Shown here in pieces: positions 1 to 4,889 of a DNA stretch of 5,584 bases. Position 1 is the first letter of the stretch, and every line of letters starts with the position of its first letter. The position numbers were made by a program, and so were the translations under genes. The notes under the pieces were generated by a model. That model saw only the letters and a list, made by a program, of their open reading frames with translations, did no database searches and had not been told where the DNA came from. This DNA is from Desulfuromusa sp. Its GTDB lineage: Bacteria; Desulfobacterota; Desulfuromonadia; Desulfuromonadales; Geopsychrobacteraceae. The stretch spans positions 1 to 5,584 of the forward strand of contig JAUVCS010000071.1 in the NCBI GenBank assembly GCA_030590745.1, in the 5' to 3' direction.

Positions 1-1
1 T

Positions 2-148
2 GAGATTAACAAGCTTTGCCGCCGCTGCATTCGCCAATGCAAACAGCCGGAGACGATTGTCATGCTTGACTGCCCCCGGTTTCAGCCCCGCCCGTTTAAA
101 TCGGAAGTGCTGAAATTTGAGCAGATGGATTTGTTTGATGAGGAATAG
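2..148 (+). CDS. C-terminal fragment of a small cysteine-containing protein, function unknown
   Basis: An open frame enters from the left edge and ends with TAG at 146-148, giving the last 48 residues. Four cysteines stand out in this fragment, at residues 6, 9, 13 and 24 (pattern C-x2-C-x3-C-x10-C). They sit in a basic stretch that begins LCRRCIRQCKQ, followed by a CPRF element and an acidic tail ending DLFDEE. The spacing could suit a small metal-binding knuckle, but that is inference; I do not recognise a named family or function. The start codon lies outside the window. The stop is 35 bp from the end of metX, which runs toward it. The intervening spacer carries an imperfect palindrome but no clear U-tract terminator. 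That this is a real gene rests on the uninterrupted frame, the patterned cysteines and the compact convergent arrangement. Confidence 0.65.
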   Translation, partial: EINKLCRRCIRQCKQPETIVMLDCPRFQPRPFKSEVLKFEQMDLFDEE

Positions 149-155
149 GTGGCAG

Positions 156-178
156 GTTATTCTCAGAATGAGAACAAC
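156..178. repeat. 23-bp imperfect palindrome between convergent gene ends
   Basis: GTT-A-TTCTCA-GAA-TGAGAA-C-AAC reads as an inverted repeat with one A/C mismatch and a 3-nt centre. It sits in the 35-bp spacer between the partial gene and the metX stop codon. As RNA it could form a short hairpin and act as a weak transcription or RNA-end signal in either direction. No U-tract follows it on either strand, so I do not call it an intrinsic terminator. The right-hand sequence TGAGAACAA (169-177) recurs at 190-198 inside the end of metX. Confidence 0.4.
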
Positions 179-183
179 TGTAG

Positions 184-1314
184 CTATTTTGAGAACAATG
201 GTGGGTCTATCTGATCCAGAAACTCTTTCAACAACGGAATGTACTTCTCCGGTTCAACCAGAAATGAGTCATGACCATAGTCTGAATCGATCAGGTGGTA
301 ATCGACGGTTTTATTGAGGTGCTGGAGTTCGGTGACCAGTTCTTCGGTTTGTGTGGGGGGATAGAGCCAGTCCGAGGTGAAGGCAAGCCAGAGGGATTGA
401 CAGCGGATTCTCTCCAGGGCTTCACTGATTGAATCGAAATTCCAGGCAACATCATAAAGATCGAGTGCTTTGGCCAGATAGAGGAAAGAGTTGGTGTCGA
501 ACTGATCGACAAAGTTCTTGCCGTTGTAATCGAGATAGCGTTCAATTTCAAATTGGCCAAAGAAATCAAACATCCCGTCCCGTACCGAAAAACGGCGTTC
601 AAATTTCAACTGCATCGATTTATCTGATAAAAAAGAAATATGTCCTACCGCCCGCGCCAGAGCCAGACCATCTGCTGGGGGGTGTTCCGGTTGGTAATTC
701 CCCTTTTTAAACAGTGGATCATTGAAGACTGCCTGCCGCGCCAGTGCGTTCAAGGCAATCGCCATGGGTGAAGTCCGTCCGGTCCCGGCAATCGGAACAA
801 TTGAACGGACCATTTCGGGGAAGTGGATCGCCCATTCGATCGCCTGCATCGCCCCCATCGAGCCGCCAACAATTGAAAGGAGTGATTTAATCCCCAAATA
901 GTCGAGGAGCAGCTTTTGGGCGCGAACCATATCACGCACCATCAGTACGGGAAAACTGAGGCGATAGGGACGTTTGGTTCGTGGATTGATACTGGTTGGT
1001 CCGGTGGATCCTTTACAGGAGCCGATCGTGTTACTGCAGAGGACAAAATAACGATTTGTATCGAGAACTTTTCCCGGGCCAATCATGTTGTCCCACCAGC
1101 CTGGTCTGCGGTCTTCTTCGGAATGGAGCCCGGCGGCGTGAGCATTGCCTGTCCAGGCGTGGGTGACCAGAATTACATTGGTGGCATCCTGATTCAGGGT
1201 TCCATAGGTTTCGTAAGCTAAAGTCAGCGGTCCCAGCAGTCGACCACTTTCAAGCCGCAGTTCGACCTCAAAATCTGCATATTTTGTGGTGACAATGCCG
1301 GTGCTGTTATCCAA
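184..1314 (-). CDS. metX: Homoserine O-acetyltransferase (MetX), methionine biosynthesis
   Basis: This cytoplasmic alpha/beta-hydrolase-fold enzyme transfers an acyl group, normally acetyl from acetyl-CoA, to the hydroxyl of L-homoserine. The product is the activated substrate for sulfhydrylation to homocysteine. The 376-residue length is normal for the family. Visible landmarks are HAWTGNAH (52-59), the glycine-rich GSTGP (102-106), the nucleophile elbow GGSMG with Ser152, Asp315 in TSDWLYPP and His348 in YGHDSF. The Ser-Asp-His spacing closely matches characterised MetX enzymes. The start is TTG: the minus-strand leader has AGGGG seven bases upstream, and the next in-frame Met is Met77, well inside the fold. 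Some MetX-family proteins use succinyl-CoA, and I cannot settle acyl specificity by eye. metW, often the downstream partner in proteobacteria, is absent here because the next gene is convergent. A SAM-I riboswitch in the leader indicates repression by S-adenosylmethionine. Confidence 0.96.
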   Translation of the reverse strand: MDNSTGIVTTKYADFEVELRLESGRLLGPLTLAYETYGTLNQDATNVILVTHAWTGNAHAAGLHSEEDRRPGWWDNMIGPGKVLDTNRYFVLCSNTIGSCKGSTGPTSINPRTKRPYRLSFPVLMVRDMVRAQKLLLDYLGIKSLLSIVGGSMGAMQAIEWAIHFPEMVRSIVPIAGTGRTSPMAIALNALARQAVFNDPLFKKGNYQPEHPPADGLALARAVGHISFLSDKSMQLKFERRFSVRDGMFDFFGQFEIERYLDYNGKNFVDQFDTNSFLYLAKALDLYDVAWNFDSISEALERIRCQSLWLAFTSDWLYPPTQTEELVTELQHLNKTVDYHLIDSDYGHDSFLVEPEKYIPLLKEFLDQIDPPLFSK

Positions 1315-1358
1315 GCTACATCCCCTGTTAAAAGCGTTATCTATTAATCAAAGATGTT

Positions 1359-1389
1359 AAAAAAGCCCTTTCCAGTGTCGGGAAAGGGC
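1359..1389 (-). terminator. Intrinsic terminator of the SAM-I riboswitch expression platform
   Basis: On the minus strand a perfect 9-bp stem, GCCCTTTCC with GGAAAGGGC (1381-1389 with 1365-1373), closes a 7-nt loop and is followed at once by six U residues (1359-1364). It lies between the SAM aptamer and the metX start, 45 bp before the TTG. Termination here would stop transcription before the ribosome-binding site, the usual arrangement of an OFF switch. An alternative pairing that would consume the 5' arm is described under findings. Confidence 0.9.
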
Positions 1390-1425
1390 CTGATGGACAC
1401 AGTAAATTGTCGCATATCTCAGGAC

Positions 1426-1558
1426 CGTCCCCATCTGTCCCCGAAACAGTTTGTTCACAGGGCAGGAATTGGCACCGACAGTTTCCTTCTTAATGAAAAA
1501 AAATGCTGGTTGCCGTGGCTTCAAAGGGCCTTCCCCTCCACCACTCTGGATAAAGACG
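1426..1558 (-). ncRNA. SAM-I (S-box) riboswitch aptamer in the metX leader
   Basis: Read on the minus strand, the leader carries the conserved S-box blocks in order: CTTTATCCAGAG, then GGTGGAGGGGAAGGCCC, then TGAAGCCACGGCAACC, then GGTGCCAATTCCTGCC, then GACAGATGGGGACG. P1 is a 10-bp helix between 1549-1558 and 1426-1435 (CGTCTTTATC with GATGGGGACG, three G-U pairs). P3 seems extended by a run of eight U (1496-1503) that can pair with 1482-1489. P4 can form around GAACA/TGTTTC. SAM-I aptamers bind S-adenosylmethionine in the four-way junction and stabilise P1. Together with the terminator just downstream and metX as the target, this predicts shut-off of metX at high SAM. The aptamer call rests on near-consensus core blocks in correct order; the exact helix limits are hand-folded. 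Confidence 0.95.
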
Positions 1559-1583
1559 TTGTTCTTTTCGTTTCTCTGACGAC

Positions 1584-1611
1584 TTTATCTTACCAATGCG
1601 AGGTTTGTCAA
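1584..1611 (-). promoter_or_regulatory. Predicted housekeeping promoter for the metX leader
   Basis: On the minus strand a perfect TTGACA -35 box (1606-1611) is followed after 16 bp by GATAAA (1584-1589), a 4/6 match to the -10 consensus. TAAAGT at 1582-1587 with an 18-bp spacer is an equal alternative. Initiation would fall near 1576, about 18 bases before the first P1 base of the aptamer, which fits a riboswitch-led transcript. The 7-bp inverted repeat TCTGACG/CGTCAGA (1575-1581 and 1622-1628) brackets it. Confidence 0.55.
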
Positions 1612-1628
1612 TTTTTCCAACCGTCAGA

Positions 1629-1742
1629 TGGGTTCTTCTTTTCCCCCACTCTTGCACAAAAAAACAGCGTCAATGTTTATTTTTTAAGCAGTTGATGGTG
1701 CTCTTTTCTATGGAATCCCTTGATTCTTCATTTTTAAACAAC
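1629..1742. other. Non-coding stretch with no recognised element
   Basis: This AT-rich part of the 518-bp gap between metX and amt lies beyond the metX promoter. I see no open frame with a credible ribosome-binding site, no strong hairpin and no repeat in it. It may simply hold upstream activator or promoter sequence for the divergent transcription units. Confidence 0.4.
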
Positions 1743-1756
1743 GGCACGGCAATTGA
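1743..1756 (+). promoter_or_regulatory. Possible sigma-54 (RpoN) promoter for the ammonium transporter
   Basis: GGCAC-GGCAA-TTGA matches the -24/-12 layout GGCAC-N5-TTGC with correct spacing, but the -12 element has GA where GC is nearly invariant. Initiation would fall about 66 bases before the amt start. Nitrogen-controlled sigma-54 promoters are common before amt genes, so position and spacing are suggestive. The -12 mismatch keeps confidence low. I found no convincing sigma-70 promoter in this gap on the plus strand. Confidence 0.3.
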
Positions 1757-1782
1757 ATAGACCAACACTGTCTTAATTAATT

Positions 1783-1804
1783 GACCTGACAAATAAGGCA
1801 GGTC
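1783..1804 (+). repeat. Inverted repeat in the amt leader
   Basis: GACCTG (1783-1788) and CAGGTC (1799-1804) form a perfect 6-bp inverted repeat around a 10-nt centre, about 28 bases before the amt start codon. It could be a leader hairpin or an operator. The following bases (TTAAAAAT) are not a U-tract, so it is not a standard terminator. Confidence 0.3.
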
Positions 1805-1817
1805 TTAAAAATCTGAC

Positions 1818-1825
1818 GAGGAGGT
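1818..1825 (+). promoter_or_regulatory. Strong Shine-Dalgarno site of the ammonium transporter gene
   Basis: GAGGAGGT lies seven bases before the ATG at 1833. It fixes that ATG as the start. Confidence 0.85.
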
Positions 1826-1832
1826 CTGATCG

Positions 1833-3047
1833 ATGGAAGCATCACTTTTAACCCTGCAGCATGGTGGGGATGTTCTTTTTCTTTTGCTGGGGGCAGTCAT
1901 GGTTTTTGCCATGCATGCAGGGTTTGCTTTTTTAGAGGTTGGTACGGTTCGCCAGAAGAACCAGGTGAATGCTTTTGTGAAAATTATTTCCGATTGGTCG
2001 GTATCAACAGTGGTCTATTTTTTGATTGGCTATCCGATTTCCTACGGCATTAATTTTTATTCTTCAGCGGCAGGGTTGGTTGGCGAGAACCAGGGATATG
2101 AACTGGTACGGTTTTTCTTTTTTCTTTGTTTTGCTGCTTGTATCCCGGCAATTATTTCTGGCGGAATTGCCGAACGGGCTAAATTCTGGCCACAAGTTGT
2201 GGCTGGAGGAATTTTTGTCGGGATCTCTTACCCGCTGTTTGAGTCTTTGATCTGGGGGCAGAATAGCGCAGGGTTGCAGGGATTCTTTGAGTCGACTTTT
2301 GGCGCACCGTTTCACGATTTCGCTGGTAGCGTGGTGGTTCACTCTATGGGTGGCTGGTTAGCTTTGCCCGCAATTCTTGTTCTCGGGCCACGAATGGGAC
2401 GGTTTGTCCGAGGGAAAAGCCGGGCGATCCCAATCAGTAATATCCCGTTTCTGGCTCTGGGGAGTTGGATTCTGGCAATCGGCTGGTTCGGGTTTAATGT
2501 GATGAGTGCCCAAACTCTGGACGGGGTATCGGGTTTGGTTGCGGTTAATTCTCTGATGGCGATGGTTGGTGGGGTGCTGTTTGCTCTGGTTGCCAGCAAA
2601 AACGACCCAGGTTTCGTTCACAACGGGGCCCTGGCCGGTTTGATTGCGATCTGTGCCGGGTCTGACCTGATGCACCCGATCGGTGCTTTTTTTGTCGGTG
2701 GGATCGGCTCACTGATTTTTGTCTACGGATTCCAGATTGAGCAGGAAAAACTGAAGATTGATGATGTCCTAGGTGTCTGGCCATTGCACGGAGTTGTTGG
2801 CTCCTGGGGAGGGATTGCTGCCGGTATTTTTGGTTCAAGTGCCTTAGGTGGATTGGGAGGCGTCTCTTTTATGGCGCAGTTAGTTGGAACATTGCTGGCG
2901 GTCGGTTATGCTCTGATCACCAGCTATGTTGTCTATACGGCCATCGATAAGCTGAGTGGCTTTCGTTTGAGTGAAGATGAGGAATTTGCCGGTGCCGATT
3001 TAACCGTTCATCATATCAATGCATATCCGGAGGAAAGCTTTAAGTAG
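1833..3047 (+). CDS. amt: Ammonium transporter, Amt/MEP/Rh family
   Basis: This inner-membrane channel conducts ammonium or ammonia as a homotrimer. At 404 residues with about eleven hydrophobic segments it has standard Amt size; unlike E. coli AmtB there is no obvious cleavable signal peptide. Family residues can be aligned by motif. The periplasmic Phe gate is F96 and F100 before the SGGIAER block (109-115). The recruitment-site Trp is W141, and D162 lies in HDFAG. The twin pore histidines are H170 (VVVHSMGG) and H319 (PLHGVVG). F221 and S225 lie in GWFGFN and just after it. The C-terminal tail ends GADLTVHHINAYPEE, the cytoplasmic segment that in this family docks to PII proteins. No glnB/glnK lies beside it: the upstream neighbour is metX on the other strand and the downstream neighbour is a convergent rrf2. 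It is preceded by a strong Shine-Dalgarno and followed by two terminators, so it looks monocistronic. Confidence 0.96.
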   Translation: MEASLLTLQHGGDVLFLLLGAVMVFAMHAGFAFLEVGTVRQKNQVNAFVKIISDWSVSTVVYFLIGYPISYGINFYSSAAGLVGENQGYELVRFFFFLCFAACIPAIISGGIAERAKFWPQVVAGGIFVGISYPLFESLIWGQNSAGLQGFFESTFGAPFHDFAGSVVVHSMGGWLALPAILVLGPRMGRFVRGKSRAIPISNIPFLALGSWILAIGWFGFNVMSAQTLDGVSGLVAVNSLMAMVGGVLFALVASKNDPGFVHNGALAGLIAICAGSDLMHPIGAFFVGGIGSLIFVYGFQIEQEKLKIDDVLGVWPLHGVVGSWGGIAAGIFGSSALGGLGGVSFMAQLVGTLLAVGYALITSYVVYTAIDKLSGFRLSEDEEFAGADLTVHHINAYPEESFK

Positions 3048-3143
3048 AATTAATCAATAGCGATAATTGACGATCAGAAATGGCGTAGTAGAATAGACTT
3101 GAGATGAGTTAATTTACAGGGGGCGGTGGCAGCTTCCTGTTTT

Positions 3144-3185
3144 ACCCTGGATATCCTAATCCCTCCTGGAGTCCAGGGTTTTTTT
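3144..3185 (+). terminator. Intrinsic terminator downstream of amt
   Basis: ACCCTGGA (3144-3151) pairs with TCCAGGGT (3172-3179) over 8 bp, followed by a run of seven T (3179-3185). The loop is long, about 20 nt, and contains a second short CC/GG pairing option, so efficiency may be moderate. It is about 100 bp after the amt stop. Confidence 0.7.
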
Positions 3186-3204
3186 ATTCAAGAGAGACAA
3201 AAAC

Positions 3205-3242
3205 AAAAAAAGTGGCAACAGATCATCTCTGTGCCACTTTTT
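3205..3242. terminator. Bidirectional terminator between convergent amt and rrf2
   Basis: AAAAAGTGGCA (3207-3217) pairs with TGCCACTTTTT (3232-3242), continuing after one bulged A through CAGA/TCTG to a TCATC loop, about 15 bp in all. The stem is flanked by A and T runs, so a U-tract follows the hairpin on either strand (seven A at 3205-3211 give the minus-strand U-tract). It ends 23 bases from the rrf2 stop codon and backs up the first amt terminator. Confidence 0.92.
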
Positions 3243-3265
3243 ATAAATTTGAATAAATTTTATTT

Positions 3266-3706
3266 TTAAACGACTTGCTTTTTCAGCATGGTGAGATTTT
3301 CTTTTTCCCGCCGTACCAGGTCCGCAACGCTGTAACGTTTTAGAACTGCAGCCATTTCATGCTGCGCAGCGTGCCAGACTTCGTGAGCAGAGCAGTAAGC
3401 ATCACGCTGGCAGAAGTCGGTATCAATCAGGCAATGGTTCAGTTTTAACTTACCCTCTTCTGCTTCAAGAATATCAAGCATGGTGATTTCACTTGGGTCT
3501 TTAGCAAGAAGAAAACCACCACCCACGCCACGCTGTGAATTGACAATTCCTGACTTGATCAGTGGTTGAAAAATTTTTGTCAAAAATGCCGGAGTCACCT
3601 CTTGGGTACGGCAAATATCCTTTTTTAAGACGATCTCATCTTTTGGTTGTTGAGCCAGAAAAATAATTGCTCTCACTGCATATTCTGTTGCCCGCGTTAT
3701 AACCAC
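3266..3706 (-). CDS. Rrf2-family transcriptional regulator, IscR-like
   Basis: This 146-residue DNA-binding protein is typical of the Rrf2 family, whose members sense iron-sulfur status, nitric oxide or redox state through a bound Fe-S cluster. The winged helix-turn-helix covers about residues 1-70 (opening TRATEYAVRAIIFLA; wing RGVGGGFLLAKDP at 59-71). The sensor loop has Cys92, Cys99 and Cys105 followed by His108, which matches the three Cys plus one His ligand set of E. coli IscR. The first gap is six residues here instead of five. The start is GTG, fixed by AGGAGGT (3711-3717) four bases upstream. The gene stands alone: no isc, suf or cysE gene adjoins it, so its targets cannot be read from context. 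NsrR- or RirA-type function is possible. It may control itself and the divergent gluQ. Confidence 0.93.
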   Translation of the reverse strand: MVITRATEYAVRAIIFLAQQPKDEIVLKKDICRTQEVTPAFLTKIFQPLIKSGIVNSQRGVGGGFLLAKDPSEITMLDILEAEEGKLKLNHCLIDTDFCQRDAYCSAHEVWHAAQHEMAAVLKRYSVADLVRREKENLTMLKKQVV

Positions 3707-3738
3707 TTTAACCTCCTGAAAGATAACTTCACAGGTAA

Positions 3739-3767
3739 TGAATACACTGAACAGAAATGGTTGTCAA
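3739..3767 (-). promoter_or_regulatory. Predicted promoter of rrf2
   Basis: On the minus strand TTGACA (3762-3767) is followed after exactly 17 bp by TATTCA (3739-3744). The -35 box is perfect and the -10 box is weak (3/6), a combination typical of a regulated promoter. The leader would be about 26-28 nt and carries the AGGAGGT ribosome-binding site. Confidence 0.5.
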
Positions 3768-3790
3768 TGGAGATTTTTTATAGATATTTG

Positions 3791-3818
3791 ATAATCAGAT
3801 TGCTTGACAGTCGATTAT
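3791..3818. promoter_or_regulatory. Candidate operator in the rrf2-gluQ divergent region
   Basis: ATAATC (3791-3796) and GATTAT (3813-3818) form a perfect 6-bp inverted repeat with a 16-bp centre. The right part AGTCGATTAT (3809-3818) matches nine of ten positions of the half-site AGTCRRSTAT of E. coli IscR type 1 operators; the left part matches poorly. The site overlaps the -35 box predicted for gluQ, where a bound regulator could act. Binding by the adjacent Rrf2 protein is inference. Confidence 0.3.
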
Positions 3819-3832
3819 TCCGGTTGCATCAT
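3804..3832 (+). promoter_or_regulatory. Predicted promoter of gluQ
   Basis: TTGACA (3804-3809) is followed after 17 bp by CATCAT (3827-3832), a 4/6 -10 match. Initiation would be near 3839, leaving a leader of about 30 nt before the ATG at 3869. Confidence 0.5.
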
Positions 3833-3868
3833 CTGTAGTCATGATTCTCTTTTGTGAGACCAACAAAA

Positions 3869-4798
3869 ATGAATGATCAGCAGGAGAAAAAAGCAACAGT
3901 TGTCCCTGTAATTGGTCGCTTTGCCCCCAGCCCCACCGGGCCACTCCATTTTGGAACCCTGTTGGCGGCGCTCGGGAGTTATCTGTTCGCCAAAAGTTCC
4001 GGTGGGCGTTGGTTGCTTAGAATTGAGGATCTTGACCCGCCGCGGACGATTCCGGGGTCTGCCGATATGATATTAATCCTTCTGGAAAAGTTAGGCTTTG
4101 AATGGGATGGCGAAGTTGTCTATCAGAGTCGCTGTTATGATCGTTATCGACAGACTTTAGAGCAGTTGCATAAGAATCGGCAAGTTTTTGCTTGCAGTTG
4201 TACCCGGCGGGAAATTTTAGCCAGTGCTCCACAGTTGGGTGAAGAGGGCCCTGTCTACCCCGGGACGTGCAGGAATGGGGCACATGGTAAACGGGTTGAA
4301 CGTGCAATCCGGTTACGTGTTCCAGATGAAAATATCAGCTACTGTGATGGAATCTTTGGTTTACAGAGTCAAAATCTGGAACAGGAAGTTGGTGATTTTG
4401 TTCTACACCGGGTTGATGGGTTGTTTGCCTATCAACTGGCAGTTGTGGTTGACGACATTGATGCAGGGGTCACACAGGTTATCCGTGGCGCTGACCTCCT
4501 CTCTTCCACTCCTCGACAGATCTACCTTTACCAATGCCTTAACGCCGTTCCTCCTGACTATTCTCATCTGCCACTGGCTTTTGGCGATAATGGGAAAAAA
4601 TTAAGCAAGAGAAATGGAAGTATTGGTCTGGTTGACCTCAAAAATGGTTCTCAGATGCTGTGGTGGGCTCTGGAATTTCTAGGTCAGTCACCACCAAAAG
4701 AGTTGCGTTATACAACCCCGGTGGAACTGCTTCGCTGGGGGCGGGAAAATTTTCAAGCAGCATCAATTTCGACAGAGAACCGTCAGATTAAATTCTAA
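3869..4798 (+). CDS. gluQ: Glutamyl-Q tRNA(Asp) synthetase (GluQ-RS)
   Basis: This cytoplasmic enzyme is a truncated paralogue of glutamyl-tRNA synthetase. It activates glutamate and attaches it to the queuosine base at position 34 of tRNA(Asp), not to the 3' end. From the chosen ATG it has 309 residues, the family length, and it lacks the C-terminal anticodon-binding domain of true GluRS. Visible motifs are GRFAPSPTG (16-24), the HIGH-type signature PLHFGTL (25-31), RIEDLDPPR (51-59), the zinc-site set Cys109/Cys111 with Tyr130/Cys134 (CSC then YPGTC), the VVVDDIDAGVTQVIRGADLL region, and the KMSKS-type KLSKRNG (244-250). An in-frame GTG at 3854 would add five residues but has no ribosome-binding site; the ATG has only a weak GTGAGA about nine bases upstream. 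Its common gamma-proteobacterial neighbour dksA is absent; here it lies divergent from an rrf2 gene. Confidence 0.94.
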   Translation: MNDQQEKKATVVPVIGRFAPSPTGPLHFGTLLAALGSYLFAKSSGGRWLLRIEDLDPPRTIPGSADMILILLEKLGFEWDGEVVYQSRCYDRYRQTLEQLHKNRQVFACSCTRREILASAPQLGEEGPVYPGTCRNGAHGKRVERAIRLRVPDENISYCDGIFGLQSQNLEQEVGDFVLHRVDGLFAYQLAVVVDDIDAGVTQVIRGADLLSSTPRQIYLYQCLNAVPPDYSHLPLAFGDNGKKLSKRNGSIGLVDLKNGSQMLWWALEFLGQSPPKELRYTTPVELLRWGRENFQAASISTENRQIKF

Positions 4799-4822
4799 CC
4801 CTTCCTTATCGGGAGCTCTTCT

Positions 4823-4834
4823 GTTAATTTTAAC
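4823..4834. repeat. Short perfect palindrome GTTAATTTTAAC
   Basis: Five-base arms (GTTAA/TTAAC) flank a TT centre, 25 bp after the gluQ stop and upstream of the lipoprotein gene. The centre is too short for a stable RNA hairpin, so if it has a role it would be as a DNA-protein site. An AT-rich 12-mer like this can easily arise by chance. No intrinsic terminator is visible between gluQ and the next gene. Confidence 0.2.
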
Positions 4835-4841
4835 GATGATG

Positions 4842-4869
4842 TGAACAGTCCGTTCTATTGCAGTATAAA
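4842..4869 (+). promoter_or_regulatory. Possible promoter of the lipoprotein gene
   Basis: TATAAA (4864-4869) is a 5/6 -10 match, with TGAACA (4842-4847, 4/6) 16 bp upstream. The predicted transcript would start near 4876, leaving only about 14 nt before the start codon, just enough for the AGGAGGT site. Read-through from gluQ is an alternative source of transcription. Confidence 0.35.
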
Positions 4870-4878
4870 TGTTCTTTC

Positions 4879-4885
4879 AGGAGGT
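4879..4885 (+). promoter_or_regulatory. Shine-Dalgarno site that selects the second of two adjacent ATG codons
   Basis: AGGAGGT is followed by TATGATG with ATG at 4887 and again, in frame, at 4890. Counting from AGGAGG, the first ATG is only two bases away and the second is five, so 4890 is the more likely start. Confidence 0.75.
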
Positions 4886-4889
4886 TATG

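Noticed and set aside
916..1221. A 101-codon open frame on the + strand inside metX
   Set aside because: It is antisense to a strongly recognised metX gene, has no ribosome-binding site and its translation has no protein-like features.
1354..1695. A 113-codon + strand open frame across the metX leader
   Set aside because: It runs antisense through the SAM-I riboswitch and terminator, whose RNA conservation explains the sequence; it has no Shine-Dalgarno.
2339..2838. Overlapping minus-strand open frames within amt
   Set aside because: They are shadows of the amt reading frame, are low-complexity and basic, and lack start signals.
3119..3141. ACAGG...CCTGT hairpin just upstream of the amt terminator
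   Set aside because: The 5-6 bp stem has a large loop and only a short T run after it; the two downstream hairpins are much stronger terminator candidates.
3647..3838. A 63-codon + strand frame across the rrf2-gluQ intergenic region
   Set aside because: It starts inside rrf2 on the opposite strand, has no ribosome-binding site and crosses both predicted promoters.
4224..4604. A 126-codon + strand frame inside gluQ
   Set aside because: It is a frame-shifted shadow of gluQ, whose motifs are continuous in its own frame.
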